A DNA stretch of 64,000 nucleotides, from NCBI RefSeq assembly GCF_000374845.1, contig NZ_KB895431.1:1-64000 (forward strand), read 5' to 3'. The stretch is from Paenibacillus terrigena DSM 21567. GTDB taxonomy: Bacteria > Bacillota > Bacilli > Paenibacillales > Paenibacillaceae. The position numbers and the translations under genes were made by a program. Every line of letters starts with the position of its first letter. Position 1 is the first letter of the stretch. The notes under the pieces are model-generated. The model saw only the letters and a program-made list of their open reading frames with translations. It did no database searches and was not told where the DNA came from. Shown one piece after another: positions 1 through 7,810 of the stretch.

Positions 1-117
1 GATAAAAAACGTGCCGAGGGCAAGCCGTTTAAAGTAGCCGTAATTGCCTGCGTAAACAAGCTGATCCACTGGATTTACGCGATCCTTACTAAAAAAGAAG
101 CATTTCAATTGAGTTAG
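1..117 (+). CDS. IS110-family transposase, C-terminal end (cut by window edge)
   Basis: The first 38 codons read open from the window edge to a TAG at 115-117. The peptide has the GKPFKVAVIACVNKLIHWIY stretch that closes many IS110/IS116/IS902 transposases, which are DEDD-type recombinases guided by an element-encoded RNA. Only the tail is visible, so intactness cannot be judged. It is a different sequence from the two IS1111-type transposases further in. No element boundary was recognised in the next 120 bases. Confidence 0.75.
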   Translation, partial: DKKRAEGKPFKVAVIACVNKLIHWIYAILTKKEAFQLS

Positions 118-239
118 AAAGAAATTCTCACCTTCTCAGGAAATCCTTCCCACAACTGCAGGAAGGGTTATTTGCTATACTCATTTTTCAGTATACCACC
201 GGCGATTGAATCCATTAAGTTTTAAATATTGACAAACTA
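118..239. other. Intergenic, nothing recognised
   Basis: This AT-rich stretch has no convincing reading frame. It probably includes the right end of the IS110-type element. Between here and the phosphotransferase gene at 619 only a two-arm repeat (240-330) and a hairpin (503-537) were found. Confidence 0.5.
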
Positions 240-330
240 TTAGCTAGAATAGCTCAATAAAATGAGCAGACTACAGTGGTCTGCTCAACATTGAGTTTTA
301 TTCAACTATCGTGTCCCTTTAGTTCAATCG
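240..330 (+). repeat. CCCGTTAG two-arm repeat, copy 1
   Basis: The right arm at 301-330 matches the family with one change in the CCCGTTAG core. The hairpin TGAGCAGAC/GTCTGCTCA lies at 263-287. The left arm (246-259) is degenerate and recognisable only by its tagctcaat-like end. Confidence 0.7.
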
Positions 331-502
331 AATAGGGGCTTACTGAAATCTACAAGTTCTTTGATTTGACGAAGCACATTGTCTTTAGGCACCACAATAT
401 CATAGATAACGAAATAAGGACTGGATTAACGTATTTGTTCACCAGGGCTTGGAAGCAAAAGACACACCACCTTAAGTTGATACAACCATACACAAAAACA
501 GT

Positions 503-537
503 GAGGCCTTCCCCGACTGAAAGTCGGGGAAGGCCTC
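503..537. terminator. Strong bidirectional hairpin
   Basis: A perfect 16-bp stem (GAGGCCTTCCCCGACT and its complement) with a 3-nt loop is flanked by A-rich and T-rich runs. It lies 80 bases past the stop of the minus-strand phosphotransferase gene and is probably its terminator. Confidence 0.8.
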
Positions 538-618
538 AAGTTTTACTTTTCAGTGGACTCTCAAAAGATGGTCTCTTTTTTCACGCTTACACTCCGTTGG
601 TTCACCAAGACTTTTCTC

Positions 619-1416
619 TTAATTCCACTCTTTTCCGTGTTCGCGAATAAATCGAAGTTCCTCTTGATAGTGATCATAATGTCCCTCGTCGATCATTTTT
701 TGAAACGCCATATCGCCTTCTTTGGCTTTCCTTTGCATAGTTTTACATAATCCTTCTACTCGTAGCAATACCATCTCTAAAAACCCTTTATCTATTCCCT
801 CCATACCATAGGAATCAAAAAACAATTTAACCCTTTGTTTGATTCGCTCAGCATCCTTTAACGAATCATAATAAATGGCTTCACCTGCTTCCGTATGATA
901 TAGCCTACTTAAAGGAACGCACGTGTAAAGCGTATAGGCGATATCCCAAAGTCTTGGACCAGGAGCAGCCAAATCAAAATCAATCACACCTACTGGTTCT
1001 TCGCGATTAAAAATAATATTATAGATGGCAAAATCATTATGGCACATCACCTCAAATGGCTGCGGGGTGTTATCAATGGGTTGCCAACGTTCTTCCATTG
1101 GAAAATCACTCACCGCATCATGATAGAGACGAAGCATTTTTGCGATCTCTTTTAAAGACTCGTCCGACCACATGTATTTTTTTAACGGATAATTGCCAGC
1201 TTCTCCTTCGATGAAGGATAAGATCTCTCTTCCTTTTTCATCAATACCTAGAAACTTTGGCACGCCATGTAGGCCTTTGCTTTCAAGGTGCTTTAACAAT
1301 GTATGAATTTTAACACTATCAGGCTTTAATTCTCGTCGAACCGTATCTCCCAAACGATATACACTGGAGACATTCCCTCCAGTTAGTGCTTCTTCTTTTT
1401 CGTACTGGCTTTTCAT
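619..1416 (-). CDS. APH-family phosphotransferase
   Basis: A 265-residue cytoplasmic kinase-fold protein of the aminoglycoside/choline phosphotransferase family. It has the catalytic loop CHNDFAIYNIIF (HxD....N) followed by GVIDFDLAAPGPRLWDIA, the metal-binding DFD segment and family signature. The substrate cannot be told from sequence. Aminoglycosides, macrolides or small alcohols are possible. I chose the ATG at 1416 because a GGGGGA ribosome site lies about 8 nt upstream. The reading frame is open for 50 more codons, but these cover a structured leader and do not look like family sequence. A strong hairpin at 503-537 follows the gene. Confidence 0.8.
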   Translation of the reverse strand: MKSQYEKEEALTGGNVSSVYRLGDTVRRELKPDSVKIHTLLKHLESKGLHGVPKFLGIDEKGREILSFIEGEAGNYPLKKYMWSDESLKEIAKMLRLYHDAVSDFPMEERWQPIDNTPQPFEVMCHNDFAIYNIIFNREEPVGVIDFDLAAPGPRLWDIAYTLYTCVPLSRLYHTEAGEAIYYDSLKDAERIKQRVKLFFDSYGMEGIDKGFLEMVLLRVEGLCKTMQRKAKEGDMAFQKMIDEGHYDHYQEELRFIREHGKEWN

Positions 1417-1620
1417 TAAAATTCCCCCAATTTCGGGACTCTTTGATTGTGTCAATAGAGATGTATTTTTTCCCATAAATAAAAGCAGATATACAAAGGT
1501 ATCTGCTCGGCAATGGGAAATTAATTGTCCACACCATGTATCCCTTGAATGATTTAAGATAGACAAATAAACGCATCCTTAAGAACCAAGGACCGCCACT
1601 GTCTCTATCCAATTAAATAA
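1417..1620 (-). promoter_or_regulatory. Structured leader, possible attenuator
   Basis: On the minus strand the leader contains AGCAGATA/TATCTGCT (1484-1507), followed by a T-rich run that could act as a terminator. Flanking it, TTTCCCAT and ATGGGAAA (1469-1476 and 1513-1520) can pair around the same hairpin. Leaders with alternative stems of this kind precede many inducible resistance genes in Gram-positives. The reading as an attenuator is inference. The sequence from 1621 to 1850 holds nothing recognisable. Confidence 0.4.
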
Positions 1621-1850
1621 TCATTTCAAGGTATTCCACATAAGTATAGATTCCCCTCTCTTTACATCTCTAAATTAGATATTACCAGGGGTTACCAACT
1701 AAGAAAAGACTTTTATTTTGCTATTTAGTTGAAAAAATCAAAAAAGACCGCTCAACAACATCATTATCTTAGTCGCATCTGACTCTTAGACCTGCACGAG
1801 GATAACGAATAACCCATTTTTTCAAAACATCACATAACTTAGTTTTCAAG

Positions 1851-1943
1851 TATTCTGCCCAATAGCTTAATAAAAAAAGGAGCAGCTGCCACGGCATCCT
1901 GCTCCTTTTTTCGTTCAACTATCGTGTCCCGTTAGCTCAATGA
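1851..1943 (+). repeat. CCCGTTAG two-arm repeat, copy 2
   Basis: Complete copy: left arm attctgcccaatagcttaa at 1852, A-flanked hairpin aaggagcag...ctgctcctt (about 1877-1909), right arm ttcaactatcgtgtcccgtt from 1914. The hairpin sequence is unrelated to that of copy 1, yet the stem is kept. From 1944 to 2100 no gene is recognised. Confidence 0.85.
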
Positions 1944-2100
1944 ATGCCTATCATAACGTGTTTCCTTCAATGTACCGAAATATCCGAAAATTCATTTTGA
2001 GGGTGTACCATGTGTTCAGCAAGTACACCAGCGATGTATATTTTTCATTAGCCAGGTAATATTTCTTACCGTCGCGTTGTAAAATTCCATTTTATGAAGC

Positions 2101-2799
2101 TTGCCGTTTCGTCGAGAGAACCGTATCATAAGTTACGTTGCTATTATTCAAAGAATAAGAAGAGCAGGAAGGATGACTGATATCGTGAACATTACTGAAA
2201 AACAGATCGTCGTATCCTTGGAGCCCGAATATGAAACCGAATACTTGCAGCTTTTGAATAATTACTTTACGGCTTCCGAGCGAAATAGCCGGGCATCCTC
2301 CATTCATGAAAAAAAACAGCTCATGGCGATTAAAGAGCAAATGGCGCTTATTTGCGACCAGAATCCGCAAAAAATGAACATGCTGAGGTCCATCATCCGA
2401 GATGTGAGTGACCGAAGGGAAAAGGCGATCGTCATTTCCAAATCGAATGCCGTCACCGCCCTGTTATTAGACGAGCTTTCTGCGGACGAGGACATCAAGG
2501 GCGTTCTTATTATTACGGCACAGCTTTCCATCCATGAGGCCAATGAGATGATTGACAGATTTAATAAAATCCCGGAATTCACCGTTCTGCTTATTACGGA
2601 TTCCGTCAACACCGGTCTCGACGTTACGGCGGCAAATCATCTTGTGCACTATGATTATCCGGCCCGCTACTCTGATATTCTGCAGCGCAACAACCGCATA
2701 TCGAGACAAACTTCATATCATAAAGAAGCGACCATATATTATCTCTTAACGTCTGGCAAAATCGACGAGTTCGAATATCGGGAATGCCGGAACCCATAG
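2101..2799 (+). pseudogene. SNF2-type helicase, C-terminal fragment
   Basis: This 232-codon frame resembles the second RecA-like lobe of SNF2/superfamily-2 helicases. TDSVNTGLDVTAANHLVHYD corresponds to motif V and DILQRNNRISRQ to motif VI with its arginine finger. The first lobe with Walker A and DExx box is absent, and an in-frame TGA lies immediately upstream at 2095, so the gene is truncated at its 5' side. The nominal TTG start at 2101 and the ATG at 2173 both lack a well-spaced ribosome site. A related methylase/helicase fragment lies at 31326-31640, suggesting leftovers of mobile or defence DNA. Confidence 0.6.
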
Positions 2800-2977
2800 T
2801 GTAACGCTGCAGCAAGGCTGCCAATCAATTCCGCGGCAGCCTCATGCTGTTGTCTGATCCTACTCAATCTTTGGTTATACTCCTGTATTGGAATAAGTTG
2901 ACCTGCTCCCACCAGCTCCAAGGTGATGTTGCTATTACATTCGCTACGGCGTTGATGCGGAAGTTTATATACGGAAC

Positions 2978-3003
2978 AAAAGGCTGCCACGCGGCAGCCC
3001 TTT
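2978..3003. terminator. Hairpin AAAGGCTGCC/GGCAGCC
   Basis: A short G+C-rich stem with loop acgc and flanking A and T runs sits 120 bases past the DUF2269 gene. A second related stem (GGCTGCC/GGCAGCC) lies at 2814-2843 just after the helicase fragment. Either could terminate transcription. Confidence 0.6.
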
Positions 3004-3124
3004 GGTTATTGAACATCATTCCTCATTAATGGAACAAAGGGCTGCGCACGGCCACCTTTTCGATATTGATTCTTCCCTTCCTGGGGCTACCCAAGGGCCG
3101 ATTGTTAAAGGGTTGACGGCTTCT

Positions 3125-3586
3125 TTAGAATGGTTTAAGGATCATAAGTACGGTTATGGCAATCATAAGCAGCTGTGACGCCGTCTCGATTGGTACGATC
3201 TTTTTCATCAATCGACCGAGCTCGGAGGGTAGTTCATCCCCTTTGCTTTGACTTATAGATACAATTTCCATGATCTTTTTCATGCGCGGCCCGATCAATC
3301 CCTCGATCGTGGCGACCATGAGCAGCGATAAAAGGATCGATATATTTAGCCACATTTGGGACAACCCCATCTTCGTTATGATCATAAGCCAAACCCCGGT
3401 AATAATAAGTGCGGCTCCGCCAATTTTAGGCAGGATGGCAAGCTTGTTCGTTACATCAAAAGCAAAGCGCAACTGGCCGACGGTTCTAGCGGACCTTCGA
3501 ATGACGGGTACCACGAAAGCGGGACCGATTACCGCGATAGAAGCCAATATGTGCAACACGAGGATCCATCCAACCAAATTCACCAT
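3125..3586 (-). CDS. DUF2269-type integral membrane protein
   Basis: A 153-residue protein with four hydrophobic segments (about residues 5-27, 50-70, 78-98 and 132-151) resembling the DUF2269 family, whose function is unknown. The conserved early region WILVLHILASIAVIGPAF is typical. It starts 15 bases after the stop of the NAD(P)-binding gene at 3602 and reads the same way, so the two are probably cotranscribed. A GGGAG/GGAG ribosome site precedes the ATG. Confidence 0.7.
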   Translation of the reverse strand: MVNLVGWILVLHILASIAVIGPAFVVPVIRRSARTVGQLRFAFDVTNKLAILPKIGGAALIITGVWLMIITKMGLSQMWLNISILLSLLMVATIEGLIGPRMKKIMEIVSISQSKGDELPSELGRLMKKIVPIETASQLLMIAITVLMILKPF

Positions 3587-3601
3587 CTCCCTTTTTGCTC
3601 C

Positions 3602-4330
3602 TTAGCACACCGGAATCTCGTTTTGATAGGCGAGTCCGACCCTTTTCCTCTTAAAAGGCCCTCCGAGCTCGATATGGTCCAGCATGCATTTCACGACATC
3701 ATCATAAGCAACATCCAGCTCTTGAAGCCGACTGAACAAGTAACCGGCTATATCGGCCTCGGATAATTCCTTGATCGTCTTCGGAATTGATATGGGCAAG
3801 GTTTCCGTTGTTACATGCAGATGAATCGACGCCGGAGGTTCTATCGAATCAATCATAGTTCCCGGACACATAATTGACCAATCAAGCTCAGACTGCAGCA
3901 GTCGTTCAAAATTCCGGTTGTGATTTTTATACGCAGGCGGGAATCCGGGCAGATTGTTGCCAATGAGATCAGTATATGGAATATCCAGCAGGCCGGCACC
4001 TCCCATTACCCATACCCTCCCGGAAAAACTAGGGTGGATTTCACATTGGCTTATAATGTTATCAACGAGACGAACGAACTCATCTCCTTGACCTGCATGG
4101 CCGGCAGCAATAATAGCGGCGTCTTGATGCGAGAGCGCCTCGCCGACGCTTATTGGGTTTATGATATCGTCCACGATCACCTTCACATGGTTGGCGGAAC
4201 GCTCTCCTTGCTGTCCATAAAACTTCTCTGAGTTTCGCACGAATGCGGTCATTTCATGTCCCATTTTACACCCTTGCTCCAGCGCTCTTCTCCCCGTATT
4301 TCCCGTTGCTCCGAAAACAATAATTTTCAT
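3602..4330 (-). CDS. NAD(P)-binding (NmrA/SDR-like) oxidoreductase
   Basis: A 242-residue Rossmann-fold protein opening with MKIIVFGATGNTGRRALE, the glycine-rich dinucleotide-binding loop of atypical short-chain reductases and NmrA-like proteins. Members act as quinone or flavin reductases, or as redox sensors; the substrate is not evident here. The start has a clear AAGGAGG site 7 nt upstream. It heads an apparent two-gene operon with the DUF2269 gene. About 105 bp upstream is a perfect palindrome that also occurs in the promoter of the neighbouring HxlR gene, so control by that regulator is likely. Confidence 0.75.
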   Translation of the reverse strand: MKIIVFGATGNTGRRALEQGCKMGHEMTAFVRNSEKFYGQQGERSANHVKVIVDDIINPISVGEALSHQDAAIIAAGHAGQGDEFVRLVDNIISQCEIHPSFSGRVWVMGGAGLLDIPYTDLIGNNLPGFPPAYKNHNRNFERLLQSELDWSIMCPGTMIDSIEPPASIHLHVTTETLPISIPKTIKELSEADIAGYLFSRLQELDVAYDDVVKCMLDHIELGGPFKRKRVGLAYQNEIPVC

Positions 4331-4436
4331 CGTTTTTTCCTCCTTTTATAATTGACTCCCGATATTTCATCTCTGGATTGACTCAAGCATAGCATCGTTT
4401 AAAAATCTTAATAAGAACCCACTTTAATGTAGGGTC

Positions 4437-4452
4437 CTTACTTAAAAGTAAG
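4437..4452. promoter_or_regulatory. Putative HxlR operator 1
   Basis: CTTACTTAAAAGTAAG is a perfect 16-bp palindrome about 105 bp upstream of the NAD(P)-binding gene. It shares 14 of 16 bases with the palindrome in front of the HxlR gene at 4947. Confidence 0.6.
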
Positions 4453-4521
4453 CATTAAGCAGAAAGGGTTATCCATGTTGGTCCACGGTGAAAATCTTAA
4501 AGGAAGATTGACTGTAAATAG

Positions 4522-4557
4522 CAAAAGCCGCCAGGTCAAATCCCGTGGCAGCTTTTG
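4522..4557. terminator. Hairpin after HxlR gene
   Basis: The stem CAAAAGCCGCCA/TGGCAGCTTTTG (one internal mismatch) lies about 45 bases beyond the HxlR stop codon on the minus strand and separates it from the NAD(P)-binding gene. Confidence 0.6.
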
Positions 4558-4599
4558 TTATGAGTGCTTGAATTCGTGTGCAAATGAATTGAACCATCT

Positions 4600-4932
4600 T
4601 TAAGAAGCAGATTCTTCATATTTCCGCTTATTATGGTTTTCTCCCCAAGTACACATGACTTCTGCTACAGGAATCAATGTTTTACCATATTCACTAAGGG
4701 AATATTCTACTTTTGGAGGGACGGTGGGGAAGACCGTTCTATCGATTATGCCCTCTCGTTCCAAGTCCCGTAAATGTTGTGAAAGCATTTTTTGAGAAAC
4801 ATCTGGTATAAGCTTTTCCAGATCGTTGAATCGCTTATTGGATTGTATCAAATGCCATAAAATCATTGGTTTCCATTTGCCGCCTAGAACATGAATGATT
4901 GTCTCCACTGGACATTCAAGCTGATGAATCAT
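4600..4932 (-). CDS. HxlR-family transcriptional regulator
   Basis: A 110-residue winged-helix regulator. The early Cys in the LECPVETIIHVLGGKWK region, and the later segment QKMLSQHLRDLEREGIIDR (recognition helix and wing), are typical of HxlR/YodB proteins, many of which sense electrophiles through a cysteine near residue 7. It is not divergent from its likely target but lies upstream of it on the same strand. A near-perfect copy of the 4437 palindrome sits 15 bp in front of its own ATG, which suggests autoregulation. The Cys position supports thiol sensing, but this is inference. Confidence 0.85.
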   Translation of the reverse strand: MIHQLECPVETIIHVLGGKWKPMILWHLIQSNKRFNDLEKLIPDVSQKMLSQHLRDLEREGIIDRTVFPTVPPKVEYSLSEYGKTLIPVAEVMCTWGENHNKRKYEESAS

Positions 4933-4946
4933 TGATAAATCATCCC

Positions 4947-4962
4947 CTTACCTTTAAGTAAG
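4947..4962. promoter_or_regulatory. Putative HxlR operator 2 (autoregulatory)
   Basis: CTTACCTTTAAGTAAG, with a single mismatched base pair, lies between the probable promoter and the HxlR ATG. The position would allow repression by blocking polymerase. Confidence 0.6.
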
Positions 4963-5105
4963 TTCATTACCCTAAAGTATACACTTAACAAAATTTTACA
5001 GAATGTTTGCAATCCGGTCAACCAAATAAAATTAATTCATTTTCGGATCCAAAATCGGTTGCGAAGATTAAACGAGGCTAATGAAATGGGGTTATTCTCC
5101 TCTAT

Positions 5106-5193
5106 AACTGCCCGTTCAACGAAAAGCAGCCGATCATTTCGACCGACTGCAATCGCGTCTTTTATTCAACTATCGTGTCTCGTTAGCAGAATA
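5106..5193 (+). repeat. CCCGTTAG two-arm repeat, copy 3
   Basis: Left arm aactgcccgttcaacg (5106), hairpin core gcagccgatc...gaccgactgc, right arm ttcaactatcgtgtctcgtt. The TTAG of the right arm supplies the stop codon of the minus-strand kinase gene. Confidence 0.8.
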
Positions 5194-5755
5194 AGCTATT
5201 TTGTAATGCGGTGATAATTTCATTGGATAGGAGCTCGACTTCCTTTGTTCCATCTACGATAAGATTACAATCTTTCTTTACATTCCCATTTACAATTGCA
5301 TATGAATCCCTACTGACGTGAAGGTATTGATCAACAAATTCAATAATGCTTCTCACCAAAGCTGATACTTCAACATTTTCTGGGACAGTAAGTGCGGCTC
5401 TTTTGATTGTTCGAGCTAAAGCAATCTCTGGTGGAATGTCAATGCAAACTACAAAGTCAATAAGCTCAGCTATCGCTGTTCGCCCACGGCCAAAAGGTTC
5501 CTCGACAATGGCCCAATTGTAATGGCTCTGATTACGTAAAGTTTTCAGGTCCTCAACCATTTTTGGAGTTTCAAATTCATCTGGATTGCAACCGGCATTT
5601 ACCCACTTTGATAAATCATCAGGGAATCTTGTGGTTTCTTTGTAGTCGTCAAAATGGAGCGAACAAGAATTCGGAAGCAGAGTAACAATAGCTTTAACTA
5701 GGCTACTTTTACCTGAACCTGATGGCCCACTAATTGAAACAACGGTAATACTCAT
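5183..5755 (-). CDS. P-loop nucleoside/nucleotide kinase-like protein
   Basis: A 190-residue cytoplasmic protein with a Walker A loop at residues 9-17 (GPSGSGKSS) followed by a substrate-site HFDDYKE segment and a later DFVVCIDIPPEIALARTIKR, the Walker B and lid-like region of uridine kinase and related small-molecule kinases. Its substrate is unknown. The ATG at 5755 has an AGAAGG site about 9 nt upstream. The gene ends inside repeat copy 3: its TAA is the complement of the TTA in the right arm, so the C-terminus may have been set by the repeat insertion. Confidence 0.7.
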   Translation of the reverse strand: MSITVVSISGPSGSGKSSLVKAIVTLLPNSCSLHFDDYKETTRFPDDLSKWVNAGCNPDEFETPKMVEDLKTLRNQSHYNWAIVEEPFGRGRTAIAELIDFVVCIDIPPEIALARTIKRAALTVPENVEVSALVRSIIEFVDQYLHVSRDSYAIVNGNVKKDCNLIVDGTKEVELLSNEIITALQNSLFC

Positions 5756-5847
5756 CTTTCAAACCTTCTTTCGGTTATCATTATTCCTTCCTAAAGCTAT
5801 TATAAATACCATTTTTCTTGGAGGCCGGCAGGAAGTCCTTCCTCATT

Positions 5848-5939
5848 AATCTGCCTGTTAGCGCAACGCGGCTGCCGATCTTTGATGGCAGCCGCGTTTT
5901 AGTTATTTATTAAGCTATAGTTCTCCGTTAGCACATAAT
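5848..5939 (+). repeat. CCCGTTAG two-arm repeat, copy 4
   Basis: Left arm aatctgcctgttagcgcaac, hairpin aacgcggctgcc...ggcagccgcgtt (5866-5899), right arm aagctatagttctccgttag. This is the subclass with the GGCTGCCGATC hairpin and a ttagttatttattaag spacer. Confidence 0.85.
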
Positions 5940-5947
5940 CATCTCTG

Positions 5948-6094
5948 CTATGATATCATAATCTGTCCGCGCAGCAGCTTCTCCAATTTAGGAAAGTCCG
6001 TAAGGCGATCCATGATTACGTATGCGCGCGAGAAGTAAAAGCCCCGTCGTTCATCGATCGGAACCGACAGACGATGAGATAAACGGGTAACTAT
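5948..6094 (-). pseudogene. Unidentified 48-codon C-terminal fragment
   Basis: An open stretch without a start codon runs from a TAA just upstream of 6094 to a TAG at 5948-5950. It contains VPIDERRGFYFSRAYVIMDR, which looks like genuine protein sequence, but I could not assign a family. It is squeezed between the stop of the hydrolase gene (6098) and repeat copy 4, so it is probably a remnant. Confidence 0.3.
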
Positions 6095-6097
6095 TTA

Positions 6098-7030
6098 TTA
6101 TTTGGTCAATATCCACTCCGCAATATCCTCCAAAACTTCTGCTGACACCTTTTGTGGGATTTTGTACTCTTTTTTGAAGTCCTTGACCCTGCCATAAACC
6201 GACTTCATAAACAGGTGGTTCAATCCGGGGTAGAGCTTGAAACGGATATTGGGCTTACCGATGCAGATTTGCTGATAGAGTGCGAAATCCTTTTCCGTGG
6301 AGACCTGAAAATCTTTGTCTCCCTGCAATACCAGCACGGGTTTTTCTGTTCTGCTCAGATAATTGGTAACGGGATGTTCGGCCATCTCCTTGAAATACCA
6401 TGCGTAGGTTTTACCAAAAATCTTTGTCTGTTTTGCTTCTTCCTCCCTCATACCGGGGATGGCTCCGAATTTGGCTTTGAGCCCCGCGATTTTCCTATTC
6501 GCTATTTTCTGTAGGAATTTAGGCAATTGACTGAGCATATCATCATTTTGGCTCAGCAAAATATCGCTCAAAATACGCGGCGAGCCTGCATATATGATTA
6601 TACCCGCGAATTCGCCGCCCTCCGCGTCAATACGCGGCGCGAGCATACCGCCGAGGCTGTGACCTAAAATATACACCTTTTCGGGGTCAATTCTGCCATC
6701 ATTTTTAAGCAGTTTGGCGGCAAGGAGGGCGTCCTCTATTGTTTCGCTTTCAACAGTCACATCGCCGGGGCTTTCTTTCAGCATCTGCTTCCCGTATATC
6801 TTTGTGCGCTTGTCATAGCGAAGCACAGCGATTCCTTTGGCAGACAGTGCTTCTGCAATATCGCGGAATGGCTTATTAGCGCCGATACTTTCATCCATAT
6901 CCGCAGGGCCTGAGCCATGCACCAGTACCACAGCCGAAACCTTTGAAGAACAATTATCCGGCAACGACAAAATCCCATTCAAAGGGTATTTCGTTCCCCT
7001 GCCAATGATTATTTTTTCGTTCATGTCCAT
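6098..7030 (-). CDS. Alpha/beta hydrolase (acyl-CoA-thioesterase/dienelactone-hydrolase-like)
   Basis: A 310-residue soluble serine hydrolase. It has the oxyanion-hole VLVHGSGP segment near residue 37, nucleophile elbow GHSLGG near residue 122, the acid loop LVLQGDKDFQV near residue 235 and the catalytic His in PGLNHLF near residue 270. There is no signal peptide. The family hydrolyses esters or thioesters; the substrate is unknown. It is the last gene of an XRE-CPBP-hydrolase operon, starting 9 bases after the CPBP stop, and the only one of the three without a frameshift. Confidence 0.8.
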   Translation of the reverse strand: MDMNEKIIIGRGTKYPLNGILSLPDNCSSKVSAVVLVHGSGPADMDESIGANKPFRDIAEALSAKGIAVLRYDKRTKIYGKQMLKESPGDVTVESETIEDALLAAKLLKNDGRIDPEKVYILGHSLGGMLAPRIDAEGGEFAGIIIYAGSPRILSDILLSQNDDMLSQLPKFLQKIANRKIAGLKAKFGAIPGMREEEAKQTKIFGKTYAWYFKEMAEHPVTNYLSRTEKPVLVLQGDKDFQVSTEKDFALYQQICIGKPNIRFKLYPGLNHLFMKSVYGRVKDFKKEYKIPQKVSAEVLEDIAEWILTK

Positions 7031-7039
7031 AACCTCCGA

Positions 7040-7808
7040 TTAGATAAATAATGGCGCTATTACATGCGGAATGAGTATATGCAACACAATGTCGGTGGAA
7101 AAGTGGGCAATCATCGCCGACTCCAGCCCCTTTTTCCAGTAGAGCCAGCCATAAATAATGCTGAGAGAGCCGTTTAGCAATATCGCCCGGAGGATTACGT
7201 CGCCGGTGACCGCGGTCAGCGCGTTCGTGATTCCCAGATGACCGAGGCCAAAAATCACGCCTGTTATAATTATGGCCAGCCACACGCCGATTTTAGTTGG
7301 ACCTCCATCTTTCGCCTTTTTGATTTTGGAAGTAATCCAAACCAAAAGCGTCATCAAAAACAACCGGAACAATATTTCTTCCGCTGTGCCGCCGTAGAAA
7401 ATCGCAAGTGCGGATTTCCAAATCGGCACCGCCATTTCCGCCTTCATCAGTTCAACGGACATATTCCAGAACGGAATGCACAGTAAAACGACAAGCAAAC
7501 CGCCCAAAATACCCCAAAGGACGGATGAACCGAGTATAGACTTCAAATAATCCTTTCGCTTTTCACCGCCTGTAATTTCCTCCAGAATCGGTGCGCCAAA
7601 CCCAATGCGCCGCGCCAAAATCAATCCAAAAAAGCTCGCCAACGCACTCAACACCAGTGTTTGCGCAATCTGCGCTGGTATGATGATCTGCATAGGCGCG
7701 TTATCTGGCAGCGGAGCAAGCGCGTAGTAAACGGTAGAACCATTATGCCTGTCACGGCGCACACAACAATAAGCAGGAAGAACAGCTCCAGTTGATGATT
7801 TTTTTCAT
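7040..7808 (-). pseudogene. CPBP-family intramembrane metalloprotease, frameshifted at its 5' end
   Basis: The long frame (7040-7762) carries the three CPBP/Abi motifs: EEILFR (EExxxR), FGLGH and the final HFSTD, within multiple membrane helices. Its N-terminus is not a plausible start. The expected start is the ATG at 7806-7808, two bases after the XRE stop. From there the frame is lost in a run of seven A, while the next frame gives a convincing first membrane helix (ELFFLLIVVCAVTGIMVLPF), which then shifts again near 7725 into the long frame. Two indels are therefore needed to restore the gene. This may be true decay or a sequencing artefact. Confidence 0.65.
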
Positions 7809-7810
7809 AG

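Noticed and set aside
366-650. Plus-strand frame of 94 codons
   Set aside because: It spans the perfect hairpin at 503-537 and the end of the phosphotransferase gene, has no ribosome site, and its peptide has no family features.
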